Under the pieces are notes generated by a model. The model was not told the DNA's origin. It saw nothing but the letters and a program-made list of their open reading frames with translations, and ran no database searches. A DNA stretch of 64,000 bases from Chitinophaga rhizophila (GTDB taxonomy: Bacteria; Bacteroidota; Bacteroidia; Chitinophagales; Chitinophagaceae): the NCBI RefSeq assembly GCF_019492185.1, contig NZ_JAICCF010000002.1:1116001-1180000 (forward strand), in the 5' to 3' direction. How positions within the stretch are numbered: position 1 is the first letter of the stretch; every line of letters starts with the position of its first letter. Made by a program: the position numbers and the translations under genes. Below, one piece after another: positions 7,864 through 17,240 of the stretch.

Positions 7864-9594
7864 ATGAAGCAACTCTTACATCTAGCCATCTTACTGGTGC
7901 TGTGCCGTACAGCTGCCGCCCAGGACCTGACCACCCGGTATGAAAAAACCCAGGGAAAAGAAACCGCTACCTATGCGGAATGTATCGCCTATTATAAACA
8001 ACTTGACAAACGCTTTCCACAGATAGCCATGAAGGAAATGGGTACCACAGATGCCGGTTTCCCACTCCATCTTGTCACCTACTCCCCCTCGGGCGATTTT
8101 AATTATGCCAGCCTGCGTAAAAAGAACAAACGGATCATACTGATTAACAACGGTATACACTCCGGTGAACCAGATGGTATCGACGCTTCTATGCTACTGC
8201 TGCGCGATCTGGCCCTCGGGAAAAATAAACTGCCAGATAATATCGTCCTGGCCGTAATTCCTGTATATAATATCGGCGGCGCACTGAACCGTAGTACTGA
8301 ATACCGCGTAGACCAGAACGGTCCGGACGCATTTGGCTCCCGTGGAAATGCCCGGAACTATGACCTGAACCGTGACTTCATCAAAGCAGATTCCCGCAAT
8401 GCCCGCTCCTTCCAGCAAATTTATCAACTGACTGATCCTGACGTGTTTATAGATAACCATGTCAGTAACGGTGCTGACTATCAGCACATTATGACCCTGT
8501 TATCTACAGAGCATAATAAAATGGGCGGTGCCATGGGCAACTTCCTGCATAAAGAATTTGAACCCGGCATCTATCGCCTGATGAAAGAAAAAGGCTACGA
8601 TCTGGTTCCCTACGTAAACCATTTTGGTGAAACACCGGAAAACGGCTGGATCACCTATGCTGACGGTCCAAGGTATTCCAGTGGATACACTACCTTATTC
8701 CATACCTTCGGATTTGTACCAGAAACGCATATGCTGAAGCCTTATCCACAGCGGGTACAGGCCACCTACGCACTCATGGAATCTTTCATCAGTTTTGTAA
8801 GTCAGCACAGTGACGAGATCAGCTCCCTGCGTACACAAACAAAAGAGAAAGAGAAAACTCAGGCTTCGTTCCCACTGGAATGGAATGTGGATACCACCCA
8901 CTTCAGCTATATCAATTTCAAAGGATATGGGTCTGTGTATAAACCCAGCGACATCTCAGGACAGCCTCGTCTCTTTTACGACAGAACGAAGCCATTTGAG
9001 AAAAAGGTGAAGTTTTATGACAATGTCGTAGCCGGCAACTTTGTGGAAAAGCCAGTGGCCTATATCATCCCGCAAGGCTGGTGGAATGTGCTCGATCTGC
9101 TGAGAAATAATAACGTACAAATGCGACGATTGTCACAGGATACGACCATTCAGGTAGAGATTTACCATATAGCCGACTACAAAACTGCACAGCGTCCTTA
9201 CGAAGGTCACTACCTCCATAGCAATGTGAAAGTGACTACTTCAACTGATACGCTCCGGTTCAGAAAAGGAGATTACTACATTCCTATGAACCAGGTAGCC
9301 AACCGCTACCTGATGGAAACACTGGAACCTACCGGCGGAGATTCTTTCTTTGCATGGAATTTCTTTGATCCTATACTGGCCCGTAAAGAAGGTTATTCAC
9401 ACTATGTGTTTGAAGATATCGCAGCCGCTTACCTGCAATCCAACCCTGCTTTGCAGCAGGAACTGAAAAAGAAACAAGCGTCTGATAGCAGTTTTGCCAA
9501 AAGCGGGGATGCACAATTGCGGTATGTGTATGAGCACTCACCCTATTCAGAACCAGGCTATCTGAGATATCCGGTGTTCAGAATCAGGAAGTAA
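7864..9594 (+). CDS. Secreted M14-family zinc metallopeptidase (carboxypeptidase-like)
   Basis: 576 residues from the ATG at 7864, which gives a clean signal peptide M-K-Q-L-L-H-L-A-I-L-L-V-L-C-R-T-A-A-A-Q with cleavage after about residue 20. The M14 zinc site is visible: H-S-G-E (His99, Glu102) and the third ligand in I-D-N-H (His199). R-N-Y-D-L-N-R-D, a substrate-binding segment, lies at 164-171, and an E-T-H-M segment near 295 may hold the catalytic Glu. The C-terminal ~250 residues are an extra domain with no recognisable motif. It should cleave amino acids from peptides in the periplasm or outside the cell; the exact specificity is unknown. It is a lone gene with a bidirectional terminator after it. 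Confidence 0.85.
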   Translation: MKQLLHLAILLVLCRTAAAQDLTTRYEKTQGKETATYAECIAYYKQLDKRFPQIAMKEMGTTDAGFPLHLVTYSPSGDFNYASLRKKNKRIILINNGIHSGEPDGIDASMLLLRDLALGKNKLPDNIVLAVIPVYNIGGALNRSTEYRVDQNGPDAFGSRGNARNYDLNRDFIKADSRNARSFQQIYQLTDPDVFIDNHVSNGADYQHIMTLLSTEHNKMGGAMGNFLHKEFEPGIYRLMKEKGYDLVPYVNHFGETPENGWITYADGPRYSSGYTTLFHTFGFVPETHMLKPYPQRVQATYALMESFISFVSQHSDEISSLRTQTKEKEKTQASFPLEWNVDTTHFSYINFKGYGSVYKPSDISGQPRLFYDRTKPFEKKVKFYDNVVAGNFVEKPVAYIIPQGWWNVLDLLRNNNVQMRRLSQDTTIQVEIYHIADYKTAQRPYEGHYLHSNVKVTTSTDTLRFRKGDYYIPMNQVANRYLMETLEPTGGDSFFAWNFFDPILARKEGYSHYVFEDIAAAYLQSNPALQQELKKKQASDSSFAKSGDAQLRYVYEHSPYSEPGYLRYPVFRIRK

Positions 9595-9636
9595 TTATCC
9601 GTAAGCACCAATCCGCCACATCACGCATAATGCGTA

Positions 9637-9680
9637 AAAGAGCAGCGGTCCGGGAGAGTTACTCCGGACCGCTGCTCTTT
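9637..9680. terminator. Bidirectional terminator between M14 peptidase and dar operon
   Basis: A perfect 17-bp stem (9637-9653 with 9664-9680), GC-rich inside (GCAGCGGTCCGG) and with A/T-rich ends. It lies between convergent genes and marks the 3' end of the dar operon. Confidence 0.85.
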
Positions 9681-9732
9681 ATATTTTCAGGAAAGAGACA
9701 CCCATTCCTGATCAATCTTTTCTGATTACTGG

Positions 9733-10797
9733 TTAATCTTTACTGTGTAACAGCATAAAAACATGTTGCTCTCCGAAGAAGTGATTATATATCAGCACAT
9801 TCTTCAGCCTTTCCGGCTGATGGGTTACCATCGGAAACCATGCCTTCGGGATCTGCTGCTCTTTCAGGATAGTGGCTGCCAGCCATAAGGCAAATGCACC
9901 AGCGGTTTCATAGTCTCCACAGAGATGTTTGAATGGCAACTGAGTACGTTGTGGATAACTATCCAGCAGTTGATAATAATGCAGGTGATTACTGTCAGCA
10001 TTAGCGCCGGTCAGTATAAGATCTATATCCTCCGGTTGCATATTACGTTGTGCCAGGAACTGGGACAATGCAGTACCAAGATGTGCCGGAGTTGGCTTGT
10101 ATAATAACTGAAGGCCTCCAATCTGTGCATAAGTCTGTTCACCTGGCGTATTCGTCAGCAGAAAAAAGGCCGCTCCTTCTCCGGAGATTGTTCCGGGAGA
10201 CACATGCGCATATAGCTGATCATTGGAGATAGTTTCCCGTTTCCAGTGACCGATACGTCCTTTGATAAAGAAGTGTTCAGGGGTGATTTCGTCGAATGCG
10301 CCGGCCAGTACGTTAGGTGTACCTTCTGACAGTAGCAGCAGACTATCCAGGAGGGCATGTTCAAAGGAGAAGCCCCGGTGTACAAAAGTGTTGTTGTACT
10401 GCGTACATTTCTGCTGCAGGGCTATCAGTCCGTTCACAGCATTGTAGGTAGACTGGATAAAAGGCGTCGGATTGAGGGCACGCTCTTCAAAGTCGCGTAT
10501 TTCTTTGATGAAACGTTCTGTGTCCTGCAGACTGCCTTTTCCGGTACCCGTCACAATGGCTCCGGGAACATGAATACCGCCGTCCTGCAGGCATTTCAGG
10601 GATGCAGCCAGCCCCATTTTCAGCACTCTGGTCATGCGACGCAGGCTGTTAGGAGCTATAAATGCACGATAATCCGGTTCCACACAGGAAAGTCTGTTTC
10701 CCTGGGTCACGATCATGGGCTGAGTAAGCAGATCTCCATCGAAAGTGTGTTGAGGAGAAATGGCAGCCATTCCTTGTATGTAGCAGTTACCCTTCAT
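9733..10797 (-). CDS. Ketosynthase-like protein without catalytic residues (chain-length-factor-like)
   Basis: 354 residues with thiolase/ketosynthase architecture but a dead active site. The position of the KS nucleophile reads R-G-F-S-F (Phe143 where the partner KS has T-A-C-S), the first KS histidine region reads L-T-G-A-N-A-D, and the second reads C-G-D-Y-E-T-A-G-A. This is the pattern of a chain length factor that pairs with an active ketosynthase, as in type II polyketide and aryl-polyene/flexirubin systems. It overlaps the ketosynthase gene by 11 bp, which supports a one-to-one heterodimer. It is last in the dar operon. Exact role in chain elongation is inferred. Confidence 0.75.
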   Translation of the reverse strand: MKGNCYIQGMAAISPQHTFDGDLLTQPMIVTQGNRLSCVEPDYRAFIAPNSLRRMTRVLKMGLAASLKCLQDGGIHVPGAIVTGTGKGSLQDTERFIKEIRDFEERALNPTPFIQSTYNAVNGLIALQQKCTQYNNTFVHRGFSFEHALLDSLLLLSEGTPNVLAGAFDEITPEHFFIKGRIGHWKRETISNDQLYAHVSPGTISGEGAAFFLLTNTPGEQTYAQIGGLQLLYKPTPAHLGTALSQFLAQRNMQPEDIDLILTGANADSNHLHYYQLLDSYPQRTQLPFKHLCGDYETAGAFALWLAATILKEQQIPKAWFPMVTHQPERLKNVLIYNHFFGEQHVFMLLHSKD

Positions 10798-12001
10798 ATT
10801 TGCTTAGCAGCAGGGAAGCGTTATTGCCTCCGAAACCGAATGAGTTGGATAATACATGACGTACCGGGTATGCTTCCAGTAAACTGGTTTCCGGCGTGAT
10901 GTACAATTCCTCCATTTGTTCTTTGAAATGGAGATTAGGAAATATTAACTGGTGCTGGATAGCCAGTACCGCGTAGATAGCTTCTATGCCACCGGCAGCT
11001 GCAAGTGCGTGACCGGTAAAAGGTTTGGTACTGCTGAATTTAGGCGTCTGCTCACCAAACAACCTTTGAAGTGCCATACCTTCAGCTACATCATTGCTGA
11101 GTGTAGCAGTACCATGAACATTTACATACTGGATATCTGCAGGTAAGCAACCGCCCATTTCCATAGCACCTTTCATGGCAGCATAAGCACCATCTCCATC
11201 CGGGGAAGGCGCTGTAGGGTGGAAGGCTTCGTTGGTATTGGCGTAGCCATTAAATACCGCCAGTACAGGTGCATTTCGTTCTCTTACAAGCGATTCGCTT
11301 TCCAGTACGAGATAAGCAGCACCTTCCCCGAGATTAAGGCCATTACGATCTTTATCAAAGGGCATACATGGGCGCTTATCAATATTTTTAAGTGAGTTGA
11401 AACCGTTAAGGGTAAAGCGGGTCAGGGCTTCTGTGCCTCCGCAGATAACACGTCTGGCCAGACCAGCCTTTATCAGCCTTGCGCCATACATCAATGCGTT
11501 GGCAGAAGAGGAACAGGCAGTACTGATGGTGGTAATATATCCGTTGATACCGACAGCATCTGCTATACGCTGCGTACAATCAGCACAGTCCAGTGTATCG
11601 ATAAATCTTACAAAGTCGCCGTCCTTTTCAGGGTCGGCAATATCAAAATAAACATTCTCTGTATCACACATGCCACCAACGGTGGAAGCATTTATGAATC
11701 CGGTCTGTTCATCCTGTAAGGCGGTGATGCCGGCATGCCGGATGGCTTCCTGCATGGCGATGAGGCCAAGCAATGTAGTGCGGGTATAGCCTTCCTGCCC
11801 GGATACGCCGGCCATCTGGCTGAGTTCCGCTGTAGTATGCTTTACTTCTGCAACTGGTAGTACATCTTTGTAGATAGTAGTCAGTAGCCTGGTATAGTCC
11901 AGACCACTCTGTTGCGCGCGCAGGCTTTGAAGATTGCCTGCTACGTCGTCACCAATGGCGGTGATCATGCCCACCCCTGTTATAAACACGCGTTCCGCCA
12001 T
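10787..12001 (-). CDS. Beta-ketoacyl-ACP synthase (KAS II type) of the dar/flexirubin operon
   Basis: 404 residues with a complete KS triad: Cys163 in S-T-A-C-S-S-S, His296 in V-N-V-H-G-T-A-T, and His331 in T-G-H-A-L-A-A-A-G-G, with Lys326 nearby. It condenses acyl-enzyme with malonyl-ACP. Its genetic partners are the ACP gene 13 nt upstream and the dead KS that overlaps its 3' end by 11 bp, so it probably acts as the active half of a KS/CLF pair that elongates the acyl or polyene chain. A housekeeping FabF function is less likely because fabI and other fab genes are elsewhere. Confidence 0.85.
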   Translation of the reverse strand: MAERVFITGVGMITAIGDDVAGNLQSLRAQQSGLDYTRLLTTIYKDVLPVAEVKHTTAELSQMAGVSGQEGYTRTTLLGLIAMQEAIRHAGITALQDEQTGFINASTVGGMCDTENVYFDIADPEKDGDFVRFIDTLDCADCTQRIADAVGINGYITTISTACSSSANALMYGARLIKAGLARRVICGGTEALTRFTLNGFNSLKNIDKRPCMPFDKDRNGLNLGEGAAYLVLESESLVRERNAPVLAVFNGYANTNEAFHPTAPSPDGDGAYAAMKGAMEMGGCLPADIQYVNVHGTATLSNDVAEGMALQRLFGEQTPKFSSTKPFTGHALAAAGGIEAIYAVLAIQHQLIFPNLHFKEQMEELYITPETSLLEAYPVRHVLSNSFGFGGNNASLLLSKYEG

Positions 12002-12014
12002 GCCTGGTTATTGC

Positions 12015-12272
12015 TTACGCAGGTTGTTTAGATTGAATAAATTCTGCCATTGATTGAACAGACTGTAATATCTTTCTTCCTTCGCGGGGATCTTCCACTT
12101 TAATCTGATAATTTCTTTCCAGTAATACCATCAATTCCAGAGAGTCGATGCTATCTAATCCGAGACCTTCTCCAAACAGCGGTGCATTATCATCAATATC
12201 TTCAGGACGGGTATCCTGCAGGTTCAACGCTTCAATAATCTGAACTTTCAGTTTCTGTTTTAAATCTTCCAT
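12015..12272 (-). CDS. Acyl carrier protein
   Basis: 85 residues. The phosphopantetheine attachment motif is L-D-S-I-D-S-L-E with Ser41, followed by the usual acidic recognition helix (E-L-M-V-L-L-E). The motif is D-S-I-D, not the D-S-L-D of housekeeping AcpP, which is common in specialised ACPs. It is encoded 13 nt before the ketosynthase and is presumably the dedicated carrier for the polyketide-like chain made by this operon. Confidence 0.88.
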   Translation of the reverse strand: MEDLKQKLKVQIIEALNLQDTRPEDIDDNAPLFGEGLGLDSIDSLELMVLLERNYQIKVEDPREGRKILQSVQSMAEFIQSKQPA

Positions 12273-12408
12273 AGTTTTGTTGCAGGTTTATACTTCCTTT
12301 CCTTTTCAGGAAGCCCCGGCTCCATCAGCAATTTTTTTGCCAGGGCAGCCGTAAAAATACAGTTTTACCGTCAATAGTCAATGCATGGCTTGCCTACACA
12401 AGGTTTCA

Positions 12409-13695
12409 TTAGCTCAGTCTTCTTTTCTCTATGGCTGCTGCTATGCATAACAGCACTGCTGCAAACATAACGAGCTTACCCATATCGACCCATATGTGAC
12501 TCACCCCTACATTTCTCAGATAAATATTATTAATCGCATCCAGTCCCCAGCTTAATGGAGAAAGGTGCCCGATAAATTGCATATGTGAAGGCATTATTTC
12601 CAGCGGAATCCATATACCGCCGATAGCAGACAGTATTACAATGGAAATAGCGCCAAAGTTCAATGCCTGGTTAGGCGTTTTAAATACGGTTCCTACCAGT
12701 ATACCATATGAGGTAGCTGCCAGTCCGATACCGGTTGCAACGATGAAAGCTGCCAGAAAGCTTTGTCCCAGCATAAGTCGGGGCAATCCGAGTAGTGGCA
12801 GCAGGTAAATACCTACCTGCATCATCAGGTAGAACTGTACAACACATACTGCCACAAAGAATAACATTTTGCCCGTCAGGATTGCGAGGTAAGAACCAGG
12901 TATTAGTTTCATGCGCAGCAGGCTGCCGTCTTCTCTTTCCCGGATCATATTACCCGCTATAGGTATTACAATGAAGAACATGGCGAAGATGCTCCAGGCG
13001 GGCACATTATGTTGTACTGAGTTGGATATGACATCCAGCTCCTGGGATGGTCCGGTAAGTTGTTCTTTCAGTCCTACTGCCTTCAGTTCTATATGCATGG
13101 AATCATTCTCCGGAACGTCTTTCTTTTTCAGTTGTTTTTTGATCCTTTCCAGCAGCAGGTCTGTCTCTACCTGGGTCAGGAAGTTATCCAATGCCTGGTG
13201 GATGGCGCTTTTGAATGCTTTTTTTGATGCAGGATCGAAGTATACGGTGACATGTAATGAGTCTTTCCGGTTGCTTACAGGCAGTACATCGGGCATGCCC
13301 ATTCTGCGGGAGATATCATTGACAATCTTATTAGCGTTACTGACAATAGCGCCGGTAGCGCCCTTAGGGATGATAATACATATCTGGTAATGGCCTTCAT
13401 TTACCATTGCTCTGGCCTGTTGTTCTGTGACGGTGTTTCCATTAACAGTGTCTACTACGCGGAACTGGCCGGTTTGTCCGAGGCCTTCTCTGATGTATTT
13501 TCCCAGTCTCCCTTGATCATTATCCACGGTGAGGATATCGAATTTCAGTTCCTGGTAATCGCGGAAAGGCGCGTCTTCTATTAATGCCATGACGGTGATC
13601 AGTACAACCGGCATTACAAACAGCAGGGTTAACCCTGTTCTGTCACGCAGCAGTAACAACCATTCTTTTCGTATTGTAGCCAGTAATCGTAGCAT
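12409..13695 (-). CDS. ABC-2 type transporter permease
   Basis: 428 residues. One N-terminal membrane helix (about 14-36) is followed by a ~190-residue hydrophilic, presumably periplasmic domain, then about five membrane segments from ~230 to the end with the ABC-2 region R-E-R-E-D-G-S-L-L-R-M-K-L-I-P-G. This is the YhgE/DrrB-like exporter layout. The start lies 10 nt after the stop of its ATPase gene, so they form a transporter pair. Position inside the dar operon suggests it moves the pigment or a lipid-linked precursor to the outer membrane. Confidence 0.82.
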   Translation of the reverse strand: MLRLLATIRKEWLLLLRDRTGLTLLFVMPVVLITVMALIEDAPFRDYQELKFDILTVDNDQGRLGKYIREGLGQTGQFRVVDTVNGNTVTEQQARAMVNEGHYQICIIIPKGATGAIVSNANKIVNDISRRMGMPDVLPVSNRKDSLHVTVYFDPASKKAFKSAIHQALDNFLTQVETDLLLERIKKQLKKKDVPENDSMHIELKAVGLKEQLTGPSQELDVISNSVQHNVPAWSIFAMFFIVIPIAGNMIREREDGSLLRMKLIPGSYLAILTGKMLFFVAVCVVQFYLMMQVGIYLLPLLGLPRLMLGQSFLAAFIVATGIGLAATSYGILVGTVFKTPNQALNFGAISIVILSAIGGIWIPLEIMPSHMQFIGHLSPLSWGLDAINNIYLRNVGVSHIWVDMGKLVMFAAVLLCIAAAIEKRRLS

Positions 13696-13705
13696 CCGGT
13701 TAATG

Positions 13706-14452
13706 TTAATCTCTTAATGCGTGTCCTGTGTAATGCAGAAACACGTCTTCCAGGTTACGGCATTCGGCATGCCTTTGAATCAGTTCTTCTGTACCGCCTT
13801 GCACGACGGCTCTTCCTTCGTCTATGATTACCACTTCACTGCAGATGGTTTGTGCTTCATCCAGGAGGTGAGAAGTATATACAATACTGACGCCCTGCTG
13901 ATTATAATTGCGCAGGAACTGCAGGATCATGGTCCTGGACTGTACGTCTACACCAGCGGTAGGCTCGTCCAGTATAAGTAGTTTCGGGTGGTGTAAGATA
14001 GATGCGATGATATTGGTGCGGCGTTTCATTCCGCCTGAGAAATGGCGTATTTGTTTATTACCGGCTTTTTCCAGTCCAAATTCCTGCAGGTACTGGTCAA
14101 TCAGGTTGCGCAGGGGCTTGCCTTTCAGTCCGTAGAGATTACCGAAGTATTCGAGGTTTTCTATGGCTGTAAGGTGAGGAAATAAGGCGATCTGTTGTGG
14201 CACGACACCAATCAGCTGTTTGATAGCTTCGCGGTTGGCGGCATTCTGTGTCAGATCAAATAGTTGTACTTGTCCGGCATCAGCTTTCACCAATCCGCAC
14301 AGGATGGAGATAGTAGTGGTTTTACCTGCGCCGTTAGGGCCGAGTAATCCTACGATACTGCGTTCCGGGAAGCTGAATGAGAGACCTTTAAGAGAGGGTT
14401 CGAGCGCTCCTTTGTATGTTTTGTGCAAATCCTGCACCAGCATGCTGGTCAT
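13706..14452 (-). CDS. ABC transporter ATP-binding protein
   Basis: 248 residues from the ATG at 14452. This start shares one base with the stop of the upstream gene (TAATG), so translation is coupled; a longer frame to 14506 is unlikely. Walker A is G-P-N-G-A-G-K-T-T (38-46), the signature is F-S-G-G-M-K-R-R, Walker B is L-L-I-L-D-E-P-T-A-G-V-D, and a T-S-H switch histidine follows. The sequence resembles ATPases of the ABC-2 drug/lipid exporter class (DrrA/CcmA-like). It pairs with the permease encoded just downstream. Confidence 0.87.
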   Translation of the reverse strand: MTSMLVQDLHKTYKGALEPSLKGLSFSFPERSIVGLLGPNGAGKTTTISILCGLVKADAGQVQLFDLTQNAANREAIKQLIGVVPQQIALFPHLTAIENLEYFGNLYGLKGKPLRNLIDQYLQEFGLEKAGNKQIRHFSGGMKRRTNIIASILHHPKLLILDEPTAGVDVQSRTMILQFLRNYNQQGVSIVYTSHLLDEAQTICSEVVIIDEGRAVVQGGTEELIQRHAECRNLEDVFLHYTGHALRD

Positions 14453-15477
14453 TATAATTTCACTTTCGACAATTTCCGGAATAGTACTTCTTCCTCGGCA
14501 GCGCATTGCATCAGCATTTCGCTGAGTTCTGCGTAAGATATGTTGTTTGCCGTTCTGCTTTTACATACTCTGCCGGCATTGAAGGCAAAGTTGCGCCAGG
14601 TATCTCCGATACTGGTCAGTTCAGCGGAAAGTGCAGACAGTTCATCTCTTTTGAGGATACCTGCAGCTTCCTGGAGGAAGGCGGCATACATGAAGCGGAA
14701 GCCGGCTCCACCGGTACCGATTTCTTCCTGCATGCGGATAATATTACCTAGGTATAGGACTGCTTTTCTGTCTCCAACTTTCTCTGGATAGTGCTTTAAG
14801 CGTTTGGCCAGGAAACGGATTCCTTTCACACCAAACATGGGCAGCGGAATATTGAGCATATCGCTGCATGCCTGTTTGATACCGTCGCGGATAGGTTGCT
14901 CGAGGGAGATTGTTTTGGGCATTTCTACCGGATAGTACATCTTGCCTTTAGGAGCGGGAAAGCCTTTAGCGAAACGGGCTTCTGCCAGGCTTTTCGGATC
15001 TATCTCTGTTACCTGCTCCATAATGGGATCGCTGATCAGATAGTTATCCCCATCCTTTCCATACGCTACGAGGTTGTGGGCATTAAAATGGAACCGGTAT
15101 GCCGGCGGGAAGTAAGGCAGGTAATATACACTGGACAGCAACCCTACTGGCCTGCCTTGTTCCAGTACCCGGTCCAATGCCTGCATACCTTTCTCCGGAC
15201 TGGAAAATGACTGTGACGCTATTTTCACCCCCAGGCGTTTGGCTACTCTTTTGAAGATAGCGCCTGGCACCACACGATAGGTGGTACCTGGTACTCCGTT
15301 CACCTTTACGAAGGGCAGGTGACCAAAGAATATACCGGCACCTATACCAAAAGCCATTGGTTCACTGATCTGCAATCCGTAATGACGGAATATATTGGAG
15401 ATAACCCCACTTTCGCAGTGAGCCGTCTGCACATGGTGAAACTGTGTATCACTCATAACTTCCAGAACCTCGTCCAT
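14452..15477 (-). CDS. BtrH N-terminal domain protein (papain-like thiol enzyme of flexirubin loci)
   Basis: 341 residues. The N-terminal ~150 residues resemble the BtrH/C39-like cysteine fold: H-C-E-S-G with Cys21, a central H-F-N-A-H-N-L-V-A-Y-G segment that can supply the histidine, and I-S-D-P for the acidic residue. BtrH, the founding member, moves an acyl group from an ACP to an antibiotic, so an acyl transfer or hydrolysis role on the ACP-bound chain is plausible here. The C-terminal part is helical and of DUF4872 type. It is translationally coupled to the ABC ATPase. The biochemical role in flexirubin-type loci is not established. Confidence 0.7.
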   Translation of the reverse strand: MDEVLEVMSDTQFHHVQTAHCESGVISNIFRHYGLQISEPMAFGIGAGIFFGHLPFVKVNGVPGTTYRVVPGAIFKRVAKRLGVKIASQSFSSPEKGMQALDRVLEQGRPVGLLSSVYYLPYFPPAYRFHFNAHNLVAYGKDGDNYLISDPIMEQVTEIDPKSLAEARFAKGFPAPKGKMYYPVEMPKTISLEQPIRDGIKQACSDMLNIPLPMFGVKGIRFLAKRLKHYPEKVGDRKAVLYLGNIIRMQEEIGTGGAGFRFMYAAFLQEAAGILKRDELSALSAELTSIGDTWRNFAFNAGRVCKSRTANNISYAELSEMLMQCAAEEEVLFRKLSKVKL

Positions 15478-15522
15478 TTTGGATAATAATTTATTGATAG
15501 TCCGGCGATAACCGGAAACTGC

Positions 15523-15921
15523 TTATTTAATATTTTTCAATTCCTGTACCGTAATCTTAAATGCTGCCGCATAGCGTCGCAACATTTTATCACTCAGCCT
15601 GTTAAATACGGATGTTTTCATATGGCGTTTCACCTGCCATTGGAATTTCCCTACATAACTTGCCAGCAGGGGCAGGTCCATGATGTTCTTTTCCATGTAA
15701 TATGCTACAGGGCTTATTTCACCGGCGACTACCTGTGCACGGGCTTTTTCCACACGTGCATTGATTTCCTCCCATGCCTGTTGCATCGCTACATTTTCAG
15801 GTTCCCAGCCTACGCTGTTGACCTGCACGTACTGACCTGTGTTGTCAGTAGCATAGAACAGCTGACGGAACTGTCCGTCGTGCATGTTATTACCATCCTG
15901 GGGTACGTCGTCTTTCTTCAT
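15523..15921 (-). CDS. Small conserved protein of dar operon with HTH-like C-terminus
   Basis: 132 residues, no signal peptide or membrane helix. The N-terminal half is acidic. The last ~55 residues (L-A-S-Y-V-G-K-F-Q-W-Q-V-K-R-H, then L-S-D-K-M-L-R-R-Y-A-A-A-F-K-I-T-V-Q-E-L) have the spacing of an XRE-type helix-turn-helix, including the typical closing helix of such domains. It could be a regulator of the operon or simply a helical accessory protein. The gene lies between darB and the BtrH-like gene with gaps of 182 and 45 nt. Confidence 0.55.
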   Translation of the reverse strand: MKKDDVPQDGNNMHDGQFRQLFYATDNTGQYVQVNSVGWEPENVAMQQAWEEINARVEKARAQVVAGEISPVAYYMEKNIMDLPLLASYVGKFQWQVKRHMKTSVFNRLSDKMLRRYAAAFKITVQELKNIK

Positions 15922-16103
15922 ATATAACTATTAAAAAAAATAGGAACCAGGTATTAGAAATGAAGAATTGAGTTGGTCTGCCATAACTTTTAGTGTTCAT
16001 CACCCGAACACTGACGGATAAAACGAAAAGTTATTTAGTTGAAGTAGGGACTTGCCCGATCAATTCCTGATTCCTAATTCCTGATTCCTAATTTCAGTAT
16101 TTA

Positions 16104-17240
16104 TTATACAACAGTGATATGTGCATATGCATAGGAGAACCTGGCACTTTCCGGTACCATCATCACGATAGTCTGCCCTTTTTTGAGCATATCATTATTC
16201 AGCAGTTCTTCCAGCATAAGGTAGGGAGATGCAGTACCTACGTTACCTACCTTGGTCAGGTTGGTAAACCATTTCTCCTGAGGGATAGGTACACCCAGGC
16301 GGGTGATCTCTTCATCTATCTTAAAGCGGAAAAATTCTGAAGACAGGTGAGGCAGGAAATAATCCAGCTTATCCAGGTCTATATTGTAACGTTCTACCAG
16401 TTCTTTCCACATTTTCGCACCGGAAGGAACAATGTTTTTACCCAGCAGGCGGGTATCTTGTTTGAAGGAGAACACGCTGTGCTGCGCCCATTCATCCGGT
16501 GTCATATCGATCCAGCCTTTGGTGCTGCCGTCTTCATTTTTGATGGAGCCTGCATACATACAGGTTTCCAGTTCGTGTGCATAGGATGCTATTTCCACCC
16601 AGTCTACACGCAGGGACAGTCCTTCTTCATTAGGCTTATCCTGGAAAAGGGCGGCACTGGCACCATCGGAGAGCATCCAGCGAAGGAAGTCTTTTTCAAA
16701 GGCAATGATTGGATTATCTTCCAGTTGCTTCAGGTTTTCAGTTTCAGGCTCAAACTTTTCAGCCAGCATCCAGCTGGAGAACTTTTCAGAACCTGAGCTG
16801 ACAGCGTTACGGGTGTTACCGCACTTGATAGACATCCAGGCATATTTGAATGCCTGCATACCTGCGGCGCATGCACCTGTTGCCGCGATCAGTTCTACCG
16901 GCTGGCATTTCAGCAGGCCATGTACCATGGCAGCATGGTTAGGCAGCATCTGATCAGGAGAAGTGGTTCCACAAGCCAGCAGTTGCAGCTGACTGAGGGG
17001 GAATTTATCGTCAAAGAGATTGTTTACAGCTGTGGCTGTCATTTCAGCATTCGAGTGAGTAGATTTTCCATCCTTATCCAGAGAATAATAACGGGTTTTG
17101 ATCTTATTATTTCCCAAAATTCTCAATCTTGCACGGGAAGGCTTTCCGTCTACCAATCCCAGAATGCTTTCCATCTCGTCATTTCCTACAGGCTCATTCG
17201 GCAAAAACTTAGATAGCCTTGTAATATAAACTTCCTTCAT
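16104..17240 (-). CDS. darB: KAS III-like dialkylresorcinol synthase DarB
   Basis: 378 residues from M-K-E-V-Y-I-T-R-L at base 17240; a frame-open extension to 17360 has no family support. It shows the FabH/thiolase fold with nucleophile Cys124 in T-G-A-C-A-A-G-M, a candidate His in L-P-H-L-S-S-E, and the closing N-V-G-T-A-S-P-Y segment. In characterised dar systems DarB joins two beta-ketoacyl chains to make a cyclohexanedione. It lies directly after darA, as in other dar loci, with a 250-nt gap that may hold its own control region; there the short palindrome ACCGT-AAA-ACGGT is at 17413-17425. Confidence 0.85.
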   Translation of the reverse strand: MKEVYITRLSKFLPNEPVGNDEMESILGLVDGKPSRARLRILGNNKIKTRYYSLDKDGKSTHSNAEMTATAVNNLFDDKFPLSQLQLLACGTTSPDQMLPNHAAMVHGLLKCQPVELIAATGACAAGMQAFKYAWMSIKCGNTRNAVSSGSEKFSSWMLAEKFEPETENLKQLEDNPIIAFEKDFLRWMLSDGASAALFQDKPNEEGLSLRVDWVEIASYAHELETCMYAGSIKNEDGSTKGWIDMTPDEWAQHSVFSFKQDTRLLGKNIVPSGAKMWKELVERYNIDLDKLDYFLPHLSSEFFRFKIDEEITRLGVPIPQEKWFTNLTKVGNVGTASPYLMLEELLNNDMLKKGQTIVMMVPESARFSYAYAHITVV

